From assembly GCF_023078275.1 (NCBI RefSeq), contig NC_062978.1, positions 21,041,883 through 21,105,882 on the forward strand: a stretch of 64,000 nt of DNA, in the 5' to 3' direction. This DNA is from Leguminivora glycinivorella (Eukaryota > Arthropoda > Insecta > Lepidoptera > Tortricidae). The position numbers and the translations under genes were made by a program. Under the pieces are notes generated by a model. The model worked only from the letters and a program-made list of their open reading frames with translations, was not told the origin of the DNA and ran no database searches. Position 1 is the stretch's first letter, and each line of letters begins with the position of its first letter. This document shows, piece by piece, positions 1-11,151 of this stretch.

Positions 1-328
1 CACTCACAACACACTATTACTTTTTGAAAATATGAAGTGGCTGAAATTGATGGAACTAAAATAGTGACCTCATATTTTTTCTTTAAGAAAAACCTTATTA
101 AAATTGCTTACGATAGGGTACTTTCCTATACTTAGAATAATAGTTATTTACAAAACTTTTCCCCTCACTATAGCGAGAAAAGTCGAGGCGTCCAGTCTGC
201 CTCTTGTCGTTGTTTACGCACTACAATAAGCCTTTTGTGTCTGACAAGTTCATCTCCAGGAAAACTAGAAAACAAATAAACATATTTGGTGCGAGTGAAT
301 TAAAAAAAATCTTGTTGATAAGGCAAGC
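1..328. other. non-coding AT-rich DNA
   Basis: No gene is recognised. Bases about 148-190 match a piece of the repeat at 37312-37735 (shared text cttttcccctcactatagcg), so this is probably repeat debris. Confidence 0.5.
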
Positions 329-418
329 ATTTTTGCAACAAACTTTAGTTGATCATTATTTTATTATTTGTAAATAAAAATAACAAAATAATGTACTACT
401 AAAGTTTGTTGCAAAAAT
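329..418. repeat. short fold-back repeat
   Basis: The 20-base arm at 329-348 (atttttgcaacaaactttag) is perfectly complementary to 399-418. The AT-rich loop is about 50 bases. Class unknown. Confidence 0.75.
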
Positions 419-1007
419 GAGGTCAAATATCATTATATAATACATCAAAAAATTATATAATCAATCAACAATCAATACCAGGTAAAAGTTTTATTATATA
501 AATTATTTATTATGATCAACATTTTATGCTGACGCTACCGCGAATGCAAATCTCAATCTTTGAGCGTCATTAATGTATCATGCGTATTTGGTCGCACGTC
601 AACGAAACTTATATTTCTATCCCGCTCTGCAAAATGGCCGTCAAAACAAAGACTGAATTTATAAATTATATTAGAAAATAAAATTTTTCATGTACTTACG
701 AGTGAATAGTGATTCCATGCGATTTGTTTTTCCTTTTATAATGGTTTATGCAACGCATAAAAGCACACGAAAGCATTTTGGTTACGTTTTACCCATAAGA
801 AATAATTTATAATTTCCTCACGTCACACGTCTCACGACATCCGATGCGCACGCAGTGCCCATTGCAACTGAAGGCAATCAGGCGACGGTCGCTTGATTTT
901 TGAGGCCCACATTTGATTTGAGTGGCGCGTCACCTATCTTCCGCTATTTTACTTTAATCAAAGTGTTTACATAAACAAACTGCCATGCCGTGATTGGAAC
1001 TTTCAGT

Positions 1008-1065
1008 CCCAGGATCATGGGTTTAGCAGGCAAGGTCACGACCAACTGCGCCGAAGCGTTCGTCA
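1008..1065 (-). repeat. degenerate tRNA-like SINE head
   Basis: The segment resembles the head of the SINE family seen complete at 4627-4872 and 27612-27862. It has the block tagcaggcaaggtcacg and an ending like cgttcgtcaa. Heavily mutated and lacking the SINE body. Confidence 0.45.
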
Positions 1066-1155
1066 ACGAACTATAGATATATAGGTAGTAGGTTTGTTAT
1101 TGTACTATCTTGTTTTATTTTTCTTAGATTAGAATTTTATAACCTGAAAAGTAAT

Positions 1156-1235
1156 GCTAACTTAATTCCTTTAATTTTAAATCGGAGTAAGTGAAGCTAA
1201 CTTAATTCCTCTAATTTTAAATCGGAGTAAGTATG
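1156..1235. repeat. two-copy 40-bp tandem repeat
   Basis: Two adjacent 40-base units begin at 1156 and 1196 (gctaacttaattcct). They differ at only a few bases. Confidence 0.85.
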
Positions 1236-1515
1236 ACCGGAATTATTGTGACAGCTTTTTATTGACAGTTGATTGGTTTTAAAAGAAACTATTGTTTTAA
1301 GTGCCAGTTTTATGACGTTTCCCTTTTGTGTAGTGAAAATAACACAGATATACCATAGATCAAGCAAACGTATCTAGTATCTACTTAGCGTGTCAAATGA
1401 ACTCAGCAGTAAAATCCACTGAGCCATCCGTCTTTAATCGCAACATGCAGCTATCGGGCGTCAATTTTTGTAAGTTGACGTCAACAAAAACGTTCAAATG
1501 CCTCGTTACGTGATA

Positions 1516-2768
1516 TTGGGTTGGTAAGAAAGTAATGAGCGAATCATAACCAATATTGTAATTTTTATTTAATTTATTATTTTAATCATTTATCAAAAAT
1601 ATAACGGCCTTCGTTATCTACTACTTGTCTCCATCGTTCTGGTAAAGAATGAATAGCATCGGCGAAGAAGTTCTTAGGTTTAGATTCAAAAAACTCAGCT
1701 ATGTACTGTCGTAGATGGGCTTGATCATCGAACTTTTTTTCATTCAAGGCATTGCTTAGCGATCTGAACAATGCGTAATCCGTAGGTGCCAAGTCTGGAG
1801 AGTACGGTGGATGAGGTATCACTTTCCAACCTAGCTCCAATAGCTTTAGCCGAGTCACTTTTGCAATGTGTGGGCGAGCATTGTCGTGTAAGAAAAAAAC
1901 TTTAGCATGCTGTGGACGATTCTGACAGATTTTTTGGTTTAAATTTTCAAGCTGATTGCAGTATACTGATGCGGTAACAGTCATTCCACTTGGTAGGAGT
2001 TCCCAGTGAATAATACCATGAATATCCCACCAAACGGACAGCATAACTTTTTTCGGGTGAGGCTCTGTTTTTGGTGCCTCTATTCCTTTTTCGTTTGGAG
2101 CTAGCCACTGACGTTTGCGTGTGTGATTTATATATATACCCATTTTTCATCTCCAGTGATAAGATGGTCCAACCAGTTGAATGTGCGGCGAAAAGACAGA
2201 AGTTGTATGCAGATATCGGCACGGCGGTTTAGTTGATCTCTATCAAGTTCGTGCGGTATCCAAACACTGTATTTGTAGTTTTTTCCCAACTCGTGTAAAT
2301 GTGTTTCTATGGTGACATGAGAGCAGCCTAACTCGGTAGCAAGAGTACGACTCGTTAGCCTCGGATCTCCTTCAATTAAGGTTTTTAATTTGGCTACATC
2401 AATCTTCACCGGTCGACCAGACTTAGGTTGATCTGATAATGACTTTTCAGCCACTACGCCACTACGAAACCGCTGGAACCATCGTTTCGCCGTGGCCTCA
2501 GACACAGGAGCAACACGCTGACATATATTACGCACTGCTTCGGCGGCTGAATGGCCAGACTAAAATTCATATAGTAAGCAATGCCTTACATGCACTTTTA
2601 ATTCGTCCATTTTCTTCCTTATATTAGCTCGGCGACAGCTAGTGAATGACTGACGAGAAACTGTGCGACTCGCCCTTTATATACTTTCGACCATAGAAGA
2701 TTCTAGAACTCTCTCAAAAATTTTATGTGGAATTCAATCGATCGCTCATTACTTTCTTACCAACCCAA
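1516..2768 (-). mobile_element. mariner (Tc1/mariner) transposon, inactive copy
   Basis: A 1253-bp element with 27-bp perfect terminal inverted repeats (1516-1542 and 2742-2768, starting ttgggttggtaagaaag). It is flanked on both sides by the TA target duplication expected for mariner (1514-1515 and 2769-2770). A single transposase frame on the minus strand fills it. The near-perfect ends suggest a fairly recent insertion, but the transposase carries disabling mutations. Confidence 0.95.
1586..2610 (-). pseudogene. mariner transposase, broken by a stop and a frameshift
   Basis: This is the cut-and-paste transposase of the mariner copy. It would start at the ATG at 2610-2608 and run about 341 codons, the usual mariner length. 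The N-terminal part has the helix-turn-helix region (SGHSAAEAV, then TAKRWFQRF). The catalytic D residues are visible in TGDEKW, HDNARPH and SPDLAPTDY; the last two are separated by 34 residues, which is the mariner DD34D signature. Two lesions are seen. A TAG stop lies in frame at 2562-2560. A frame change within the TA run at about 2127-2137 ends the first frame just after TGDEKWVYI and is consistent with gain of one TA unit. The protein cannot be made as one chain from this copy. Confidence 0.93.
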
Positions 2769-2773
2769 TATTT

Positions 2774-2871
2774 AATTCTGTGGGCCTATAGTGAAAAGGG
2801 GTATAACTCAAATTGACTCGGTAAAAAGGTCACAAGTCCCAGGTGGGACTTTTCACTAGGCCCACAGAATT
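2774..2871. repeat. fold-back element (MITE-like)
   Basis: Complementary arms at the two ends read aattctgtgggccta and its reverse, continuing into agtgaaaag with one extra base. It sits 5 bp beyond the mariner target site. No coding capacity. Confidence 0.75.
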
Positions 2872-3077
2872 GCAATAACACAAAACTTATTAACACTCAA
2901 GGGCCTGAGACATATTTAAAATCACAGGCAAGTAACAACTTCAGTACAAAATCTGACACGCTCGGCCCCTATACAAATAAATGAACTTGTTTCTTCTATC
3001 TTAATCTTAGTTCTGTGGAAAATACATAAAAAAATACAAAAAAATAATAATTGGACTGAACCTAAACTAGCAATGCA

Positions 3078-3645
3078 CGGTCGAGAAGTTTCCAAAGTTG
3101 CAGAACATTCCTCATGAGAATTTTCGGTAACTTCTGAGAATGTTCTCGAGAACGAGAATTTATCAGAATACTTAGTAACTTCGTAGTTTATACCATAATT
3201 TCGTCGAACTCAGCAAGTCAAGACGTAGTCCCGTGGTAGTGCGCTGGCTTCGTATGCCGATGTTCTCAAGTTCGATCCTGACAGCGATCTTTTTTTTTGT
3301 ATATACATATATTGGCATGCCAAAAACAGGCATCAAGAAATAATAGTTCGCTACCTATTTTAAAAAAGTCAGGACTAAAACTGTGAAGTCTGAAAGTCGG
3401 AATGTTCCCTGAAGTATAGTGAGAATTTAAGCAACTTATAGTGAGAATTTAGGTAACTTATCAACAAAATAGCTAACTGTAATAGACAATATTATACCTA
3501 TAATAACATATAGTTTTATATTATGCCCATTTAAACATTATTTCAAGTATATTCTCTTGTTTAAATAATAAATTGCATGTTGCGGGAATGTTCTGCGAAC
3601 ATTCTCAAGAATGTTTCCACTTTTAGGGAATGTTCTGCAATTTCT
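3078..3645 (+). repeat. degenerate repeat with tRNA-like insert
   Basis: Both ends carry the motif ttgcagaacattcc in opposite orientation. Between them, 3222-3290 has box A-like (tggtagtgcgctgg) and box B-like (gttcgatcctg) sequences followed by a run of nine T at 3290-3298, as in a tRNA-derived SINE head with a Pol III stop. The T-arm does not pair well, so this is not a functional tRNA gene. Confidence 0.4.
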
Positions 3646-3880
3646 ACATTACTAACCTAAACTCGTGCAATTTTTTTACCTACTTTTGACCCCAGAAATG
3701 CGCGGTTACGATCTTCCGGGTTCCTCGATCATATACAATATTTTAAGGTACTCGCTTGTAAACTTTGATAACAAAGTAAGCGAGTTTCAATCTCAGCATG
3801 GCAGGTTCATCAAGTGTTTACTAACAACTTAGCTGCCTTGTAAACAAACACTATCAACGACATCTTCAAGGCTCTTTCGC

Positions 3881-4078
3881 TAACGCCGTGGTTTGCGTGG
3901 ACGACGGACGCGCGACCGTCGCCGTCGCGTCGCATCGCATCGCCTATCATCGATAGTTCATCGAGGTCGCCTACCCAAGACACTAGAGATCGAAGGTTTG
4001 ATTTCGTCGCGCCACGTAGCGTCGCATCGCCGTCGCGCGATCGTCGCGCGACCGTCGTCCACCCAAACCACGGCGTTA
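3881..4078. repeat. GC-rich fold-back element, copy 1
   Basis: The ends taacgccgtgg and ccacggcgtta are complementary. The arms continue into blocks rich in CGTCGCGCGACC. The GC content is far above the surroundings. A related copy lies at 33134-33285. Open frames here are by-products of the CG-rich palindrome. Confidence 0.75.
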
Positions 4079-4626
4079 TACCTCGGCGGCTAGCCCAAGT
4101 GACAATCGTTGTCGCTACGTGGCGATCGAATCAGTCTGGCTCTGTCGCGCTACTACAGAAAGGCGGAGAGCTGGCAATAGGGTCACCCAAATTTTGGCAC
4201 TAAAAATGGCGAATGATTCAACTCCTTACTCGACGCTAGCCTCAAACTAAAGCTATCAGACCGACACCGCTTGAGCATGTCTCCCTCTGTTCGTGCAAAT
4301 TCTTGGAAATAGAAAAACCGAAATAATTTCGTACCTGCGAATTGTTCTTTAAACTGCGAACGGTTCCCACTAATAAACGTTTGTTCACTGAACGAAAAAA
4401 AATACCGGTTAGTGGAACCAAAAACGCTAAAATAAAGTTCTTGGGTCAACGTACGGAACTGTTCAGAAAAAATACCGGTATCCGATCCCTAATTCAAAGT
4501 TTCTATGGGAATCCTTCGTCCCTATACTTTCAATCAAAGTGTTATGGCTCGTCGATGATTCTTTCAACGTCAGAGTCTAGGGAAGGCACGCGTTTTATGA
4601 AGACAATTGGCTGGTGAGCCCTTCAT
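4079..4626. other. non-coding DNA, no gene seen
   Basis: Short frames occur on both strands around 4183-4617 but match no family I recognise and have no splice context. Probably repeat debris. Confidence 0.4.
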
Positions 4627-4872
4627 TAAATAAATAAATATTGTTGGACACCGTACACAGGTCAACTTGGGCTAGGTTGTACTATGGGTTCTAGGCGACG
4701 ATATACTTACTTAAAATATAAAAAAATACATACTTATATGTATACATAGAAAACATCCATGACTCAGGAACAAATATCTGAAATCATTTACACAAATAAA
4801 TGCCCTTACCGGGATTCGAACCCGGGACCGCGGCTTAGCAGGCAGGGTCACTACGCGCCAGACCGGTCGTCA
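4627..4872 (-). repeat. tRNA-derived SINE, family A, copy 1
   Basis: On the minus strand the element starts at 4872 with gacgaccggtctggc, has a box B-like gggttcgaatcccgg, and ends in an A/T-rich tail with taaataaataaat at about 4627. The distal half is more diverged than in the other copies. Family A recurs at 23935-24190, 27612-27862, 31498-31656 and 44749-45010. Confidence 0.85.
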
Positions 4873-5477
4873 AAGATCAAAGACACGTCGGACATTTTTT
4901 TCAAAGTGCCAAGATTTTGTTGACCGTCTATGCGAATCGTAATTTGTGATGTTGGCTAGTTAACCCGAGACTATAATTATTTTGATACTCCTATAAAGAA
5001 TGTTGTGGGGATGGTTACGTAAACGGAAGCTGAGTCTAATGATCACTTTCACTGCGCCGCAAAACCGAAACGACGTATTATTATGAAATACGAGCGCTCT
5101 TATCACTCTTAAAACTAGTATTCTATGATTTATATAACGCGATAGTCTGCGGTCTTTTACATTTGCGTTTTTATGTAAACGGTCTACTGACCGGATAAAA
5201 AATGGCGTCGTAACAGAATGGCGTGGTTGAGATAATGATAATTTCATTATTGCTGCATTTACACGCTTGCTAACTTTGAATATCTGGTAATCTGATAATG
5301 TTGTTCTATGGCTGTTTGTTTATGTTTCCAACCGGTACCTACATAGTTAAGGAACCACCACTATGATACTGAACCCTAACAATCTGCAACATTGATTGAG
5401 TAGTGAGTGGTATATTATTTGCACACAATTACTTAATTTATATTTACTACATTTTATTTTATTCCAATTCCAATAAG
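4873..5477. other. non-coding DNA, no gene seen
   Basis: One minus-strand frame at 4960-5247 has no recognisable domain. Nothing else supported. Confidence 0.4.
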
Positions 5478-5612
5478 GTCTAGTTTACCCTTCGGGTTGG
5501 AAAGTCAGATGTAAAAACTAGTGCCCACGCCAAATCTTGGGATGAATTGTCAAAGCGGACCCTAGGCTCCCATGAGCCGTGGCAATTGCCGGGATAACGC
5601 AAGGAGGAGAAT
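5478..5612 (+). repeat. SINE family B body fragment
   Basis: It shares the body and tail (ccttcgggttggaaagtcag, then catgagccgtggcaa and gccgggataacgc) with the full-length family B element at 10672-11008, in opposite orientation. The tRNA-like head is missing. Confidence 0.8.
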
Positions 5613-5650
5613 GACTAACATAATATATTTTATAAGTAATTTATATTTTA

Positions 5651-5837
5651 CTAGCTTTTGCCCGCGGCTTCGCTCGCGTTAGAAGGAGACAAAAAGTAGC
5701 CTATGTCACTGTCCATCCCTTCAACTATATTCACATAAAAATCACGACAATTCGTCGCTCCGTTTTGCCGTGAAAGACGGACAAACAAACAATCACACAC
5801 ACACTTTCCCATTAATATTAGTTGATATTAGCATGGA
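5651..5837 (-). mobile_element. Helitron-like non-autonomous element, copy 1
   Basis: Reverse orientation of the element at 6031-6205. It begins (plus strand) with ctagcttttgcccgcgg and ends near gcatgga. Shared internal block: ttttgccgtgaaagacgg. The end next to 5838 is slightly rearranged. The Helitron assignment rests on the TC...CTAG ends of the sister copy. Confidence 0.6.
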
Positions 5838-6030
5838 ACTTACGGATTTTAAAAATTGGAAATTAATATTGAATTGAATAAACTGAAATGTAACTACTTC
5901 AAAAATAAAAAATAAAAATATATTAACAATTTAAATCTTTGTTATTAAAAGCCTTATATGAAAAGATGAATACTTACACTAATTTATAAATAAACACTAA
6001 TGGCCCAGAAATTTAGAATCGGAATATATA

Positions 6031-6205
6031 TCCATACTAATATTATAAATGGGAAAATGTGTGTGTCTGTTTGTTTGTCCGTCTTTCACGGCAAAACGGA
6101 GCGACGAATTGACGTGATTTTTTAAGTGGAGATAGTTGAAGGGAAAGTCACATAGGCTACTTTTTGTCTCTTTCTAACGCGAGCAAAGCCGCGGGAAAAA
6201 GCTAG
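6031..6205 (+). mobile_element. Helitron-like non-autonomous element, copy 2
   Basis: 175 bp, starting TCCATAC and ending AAAGCTAG, flanked by A on the left and T on the right with no target duplication. TC...CTRR ends and insertion between A and T are the Helitron rules. No coding capacity. Truncated or rearranged relatives lie at 5651-5837, 18585-18760 and 52177-52570. Confidence 0.65.
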
Positions 6206-6875
6206 TTAAAAATAAATAAGGGCCGTACTAAAGTGTCAAAATAAAGTTCTGCTCGGAAGTTATACTTCTTAAACACGAAGCGGTAATAAATTAATTCACC
6301 TAACTAAGCTAGAGTCTGGCTAGCCAAATATTGTTGACAGATATTTCCTTGTGGTATCACCAATTGTCTATGGTTTAAAAAAAAGGCTAAAAGTCTGCTG
6401 TCAATTTATGTCACTTATTCAAATTGTTCGCGGGTTATTAATGGTAAATCTTAAATATTATAACAATGACGATATCAAGCGAGGTCCGCAATTTGCTGTT
6501 TAAGCTAATAAATAATTACAACCAAGAGCGAAGTCGACGTGAAGCGGCATATAATGAATAAGCTGCAATGTTTACAAATCGTAAACAATATAGTAGGTTG
6601 GTGCTCTATTAATATTTTGATACTTTAATTACTAGTTCTAACATTTGCCTATAACTTTGATTAAGTATGTGAATATAATAAAACTTAAATCTCATAAACA
6701 GGAAAAGAGTGTAAAGACAAGGAGAAACTCGAAACTCTGGAAAGCATTAATAAAATAAAAATATTGGAACGTAACGATTTACGAAAAACCAAAATTTAGA
6801 AGAAATCAGTGAAGTTACTGGTCAGTAGTAATTTGATATAAAAATATAAAAAATAAAATAAATAATATAATTTAG
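6206..6875. other. non-coding AT-rich DNA
   Basis: No open frame, RNA gene or repeat recognised. Confidence 0.4.
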
Positions 6876-7146
6876 CCTATATACGTTCCACTGCTGGGCA
6901 CAGGCCTCCTCTCATGTCTGAGAGGGCTCGGGCTATATAGTCTCCACGCTAGCCCAATGCAGACTTCACATAAATCTTTGAATTTTTTCGCTGATGTATG
7001 CAGGTTTCCTCACGATGTTTTCCTTCACCGTAAAGCTAGTGGTATATATTAAATGATATTTCATACGTAAGTTCCGAAAAACTCATTGGTACGAGCCAGG
7101 ATTTGAACCCGCGACCTCCGGATTGAAAGTCGGGCGTCATATCCAC
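6876..7146 (-). repeat. tRNA-derived SINE, family B head with a different tail
   Basis: The head, at the high-coordinate end, has the box B-like ggttcaaatcctgg (minus strand) and the conserved gagtttttcggaactta. It continues through catcgtgaggaaac, then switches to a body ending gcccagcagtgga, unlike the 10672-11008 copy. It therefore represents a second tail type behind the same head. Confidence 0.8.
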
Positions 7147-7805
7147 TAATATCATATCATTAATACGTCAAATGCTAACAGATTTTGTCAAATTTCTGTA
7201 CATATATTATCAATTTCTATTGATTTTCAATATAAGTGTGCACAGAAATCAAAAATATTTTCTAGTATCAAAACTATATCTCCTACTATACCAAGTGTGA
7301 CCAGCCCTAGATTTTTTGAATTTCCCGCCAAAAGTTGGGGCAATATTTCATTAGCCACACTCTAACTCTTAAAGCTTGGCAAGTTGGCAACATTTTCAGT
7401 TAAGGTGACGCCGAAAGTAATTTAATGCAACTGCGCCTGTTTATTTATGTAAACATTTTGGATACGCACGTATTACAAAGGATAATAATTTATATTGTAT
7501 TTATTCATTTATTTATCTTTTCTCTTAGGCTAGGTTTTTTTATAATATGAGTATAAAATTAAAATAAAAAAGGCACAACAATATAAAACATATAAACACA
7601 TTAGAATAAACCTAACCTAGGGTGCCGCCAGCAGCGGGGCAGGGCCCAACCTGCCGGTGGTTAGGGCTGCAGAGAGAGGAACCGTATTTTATTGTATTTT
7701 TTATTATGTAAATAAGTAAATATCGAAATCAAAAGTACCTAAATAAAAGTTAAAATGTTTTGAACCATTGTTTAGACAAATACATATATAACACCGTATA
7801 GATAG
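7147..7805. other. non-coding AT-rich DNA
   Basis: No gene or repeat identified with confidence. Confidence 0.4.
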
Positions 7806-8010
7806 ATAAAGTCTATGAAAAAAACGTACCTCACTACCATACAGAAAAAGGTACGGTGGCCTAGATGGCATTACACCTTTGGGGTACGCTCAGCTAGATG
7901 GCGCTAATATTAATATTTGACATTTTAAAACATATCAAGCTAACAATATGGGCTAAAATGTCAAAACTGAGGTTCAAAAGTTTTAAGCCCGTGTCAAGAG
8001 ATGGCAGTCT
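7806..8010 (+). repeat. interspersed repeat, inverted relative of 46748-46960
   Basis: Blocks such as aaaaaacgtacctc, tggggtacgctcag, agatggcgctaatattaata and gaggttcaaa are shared in the same order with the reverse complement of 46748-46960. Class unknown. Confidence 0.8.
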
Positions 8011-8436
8011 ATGCACTGTGATTACACATTTTACTTCGACAGTAACTCACTATAATACTCGATCCTCTTTGGTTTAGATTAATCTACATGTTAATATAAG
8101 AGACTTGATTCGGTCATGCCTAAGTTCGTATGACTATTGAAGTACTTTGTTTGTTTCAAAAAAGGCATTATTAAGAAATTTTTCCTTGCTATAATAGTTA
8201 CCAAACGATTATCTGCAACTACCTACTAAAAGAAATAGAAATAGAAATCATTTATTCGTGACAAGTGACAACAAAAATTATTTACACATAACACAAAAAG
8301 ATAGGTACATACATAATATTTGCCACGAAATGGACCCGACTTAGCATGGTGTTAGCCTGGGAAAAGAAAAATCACACGAATAACCAATTCAATAGACAAT
8401 GTTTTGATGAATTTTGTAATCGCTGTGATATATTCA
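8011..8436. other. non-coding DNA, no gene seen
   Basis: It contains an agaaat-rich stretch near 8229-8250 resembling a retroelement tail. Nothing else supported. Confidence 0.4.
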
Positions 8437-8559
8437 GCACGGGAAGCATGGTCGCGCGATAGACGATAAAATATCAGGCCGTCCCTATCGCACTTACAAA
8501 TAGTGCGATAGGGACGGCCTGCTATTATATCGTCTATCGCGCGACCATGCTTCCCGTGC
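8437..8559. repeat. near-perfect fold-back element, family F copy 1
   Basis: Arms of about 57 bases pair almost perfectly (gcacgggaagcatggtcgcg at the left end, its complement at the right) around an 8-9 base loop at 8493-8500. A central gtccctatcgcac block is shared with 20696-20782 and 55144-55262. Confidence 0.9.
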
Positions 8560-8699
8560 AGATCCCTGCCGCCAAGTGAATGCTTCGCCTTAATTTTGAA
8601 GGTGACTACGAATTCACAATTCTCAAGTGGCACGAAATTTCACATAAATTGACTTCTTGATTAATAAGATTCTCAGTTCAGCTTTAACATAACGGATTC

Positions 8700-8995
8700 T
8701 CTAATTTCTTGCTGATTCATGTTATTTAAAGATTGTTAGCTTATTGTAGCACTGAAACTTAGTAGTTCATGTGCTCTGCCTACCCCTTTATAGGATACAG
8801 GTGGCGTAGCCGAATAGCATTTCTGCGACGCGAAACGAAAACGAAACGCCGCGATAGTTAGTCTGGCTCTGTTGCGTCAATACGCAAAAGCGATAGAGAT
8901 AGATATCTACGAGCGTTTCGTTTCGTGAGCGTTTGTGCCATTCGGCTAAGTAAGTACCCAGGCGTGATTATACTGATTACATGTATGTATGTATG
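8700..8995 (+). repeat. non-LTR 3' end repeat (family H) interrupted by a fold-back element
   Basis: The text gtgctctgcctaccccttta, then ggatacag and ggcgtgat, then (atgt)n at 8980-9000, matches 42775-42848. Here a fold-back element (8806-8949) is inserted between gatacag and gcgtgat. Family H also follows the pol fragment at 40250-42290, so it is probably the 3' UTR of that non-LTR element. Confidence 0.7.
8806..8949. repeat. fold-back element, family G copy 1
   Basis: The ends tagccgaatagca and tgccattcggcta are complementary with one mismatch. The interior includes gaaacgaaaacgaaacgccg. An inverted copy lies at 26269-26407. Confidence 0.8.
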
Positions 8996-9357
8996 TATGT
9001 TAGCTTATTAAACTGTATCTGTAATAATTGTGCAGAAGGATATTTTTCATTGAAATGCAAATATCCCCTAATAACTGATGTGCAATTTGCGAAAACTTAA
9101 AACAACATAGTTTTTAGAAATTTCATGGATGTTTCACTTCAAATGTACGTGATTATAATATACAATAAAAATTTTAAACGTTTCAGAATAAGGCAAGTAA
9201 ATAAAATAAGGCAACCTCAACAAAAATGTTAAGGTTATTTTTTTAAAAACCCTTGCGAATATTATGAGAAAGGAAAACTCTAGTGGGGAAAACTAACAAA
9301 ATCGAATCAAAATATTAAATCTACGCGGAATTAACAAATTTCAGAGGAAATGATTTA

Positions 9358-9490
9358 TTTAATCAAAAAGTAACACAGCATTACAGTTTACACAAAGGCA
9401 CTGTGAAACTACAAAATAAGACAAACGATAAATAATACAAATAAAACATTAGATTTGGGCGACGACGTAACAGCGTAGCTCCGTTGCATC
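9358..9490 (-). repeat. retroelement 3' end, inverted partner of 13646-13795
   Basis: Blocks shared with the reverse complement of 13646-13795 include gtaacacagcat, ggcactgtgaaact and gcgacgacgtaacagcgt. The TAAA-type tails point outward in both, as in retroelement 3' ends. Confidence 0.7.
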
Positions 9491-9507
9491 GTCTGACTCG
9501 GTGTAAA

Positions 9508-9733
9508 GTCGCCGTCAATAGACTTTGTGAACAATGTAAACAAACCTTGTAGTCAAAATGTCTTTAATTTCCATTCTAACTAGTCAGATACTGGCTAAAT
9601 CCATGTGTTAAATCAATTCATTTCACAATGATCCTCAATCTTTGATATACCTAATAAAATTGTGCTAAAATATTGATATTTTATATATAATAGTTTGTTT
9701 ACATTTTCGACAATTTCTATTGACGGCGATTTT
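9508..9733. repeat. fold-back element
   Basis: The left arm has cgccgtcaatag and aatgtaaacaaa, and the right arm has their complements (tttgtttacatt, ctattgacggcg). A partial relative occurs at 29578-29615. Confidence 0.7.
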
Positions 9734-10671
9734 AGGATTCGGCATTATGTAAGAGCTATCACGATTCATTCGTTAAAAAATTATGAATTACAAGATATTA
9801 ATTTATCTTAGTGATTATAATAGAAGACTATAATAGGTACAATACGGCGTTGACTGAACAAGTTATTTCCATTGCAGAAGTTTTTTTGTATTGCTCAGAT
9901 GAATTTAAGAAGTGGGTGGGGGGAGGGGGATTTCAGCGTCGGCGACGATTATGATTGATACTTAACCGTTTAAAGTTCCAGAACTGAACTTCAAGAAACA
10001 GTTCAACTGTAGTAGAATTTTAGATATTAAAAAAAATAGTATTTTATACAGTCGTGATATAATACAAAGCTTTTCAGTCGAGTACCATGTTTAGGCCACA
10101 AAGTGCTGAGTGGCCTAATAGTATACGGTACGAGAGTGAAAAGCTTAATTATATCACTATTGTATACAATACTTTTTCTGTGAGTCATCATCAATCGACG
10201 AAAAATATCATCATTCAAGTTAAAATTAATGTTAATGGCGTCGTTCACCGTTGTATCAACATCTAATTACTTGGTCACCAATTGTTTGTAATAACCGTCT
10301 GTGATTGGTCGATAATGCGATGGATAAAAAAAAATGTGTTTCAGGTGCTGGAAAATTTACTTAACTTGGCCTCAAATTGTAGGTATACCTATAACATGAT
10401 AAAGTTTGACGTCCCGTCCCTCTTCAAAAATTACATTACAAATATAGATGGCTCTTTTTCTAAAATCTATTTTAGAATCCTAAAGACCAATCCTACCAAA
10501 AAAAAACTATTGACCGTGCAGTGCCGTATTTTTAGACATACACAGAACACTATAAAGGATTAGTCTTATGACCTTACCCAAATAAATCTCGAGGTAATAA
10601 CTCTTATATCATAATAAGAATGATCATTCACCGCGTTGGGTATGAATAGAGGCTGATATTCCTTGGTTGGG
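9734..10671. other. non-coding DNA, no gene seen
   Basis: Frames at 10027-10248 (minus) and 10282-10563 (plus) have no recognisable domain or splice context. I treat them as chance. Confidence 0.4.
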
Positions 10672-11008
10672 GTCTCATCATCCTCATCATACTCCTAGCG
10701 TTATCCCGGCATTTGCCTCGGCTCATGGGAGTCCGAGGGTCCGCTTTGACAACTAATCCCAAGATTTGGCGTAGGCACTAGTTTTACGAACCATCTGACC
10801 TTCCAACCCGAAGGATAACTAGGCCTTATTGAAATTAGTCCGGTTTCTCTAGTAAGGTTTTCCTTCACCGAAAAGCAATTGGCAAATATCAAATGACATC
10901 TCGCACATAAGTTCCGAAAAACTCATGGGTACGAGCCGGGGTTCGAACCCGCGAGTTCCGGATCGAAAATCGCACGCTGTTACCGCTAGGCCACCAGCGC
11001 TTTGGCTT
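10672..11008 (-). repeat. full-length tRNA-derived SINE, family B
   Basis: On the minus strand: a head with box A-like tggcctagcggtaa and box B-like gggttcgaacccc; the conserved gagtttttcggaac; ttcggtgaaggaaaacc; ttcgggttggaaggtcag; gccgggataacgc; and a GATGA-type tail at about 10672-10690. The order matches family B fragments at 5478-5612 and 28424-28582. Confidence 0.88.
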
Positions 11009-11151
11009 TGGTTGGGGTCTAATAATCATAAATTTCTTTGCAAGTAGCAAGTTGCAATAATATGTCATAAGTTTTGTTCTTGATATCATCATTGTATAAA
11101 AAATACTGATTACACAAAATTCTAAAATATTGTGTGCACAGATATTTTTAA

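Larger units (their letters stand above)
419..1513. other. non-coding DNA, no gene seen
   Basis: No open frame with a recognisable product. It holds a degenerate SINE head and a two-copy 40-bp tandem repeat, listed separately. Confidence 0.5.

Noticed and set aside
3893..4093. Arginine-rich 66-codon frame
   Set aside because: It arises from the CG-rich palindrome; the opposite strand and copy 2 give equally open frames.
4801..4872. tRNA-like box B sequences at this and four other places
   Set aside because: They are heads of dispersed SINE family A with conserved bodies and A/T-rich tails.
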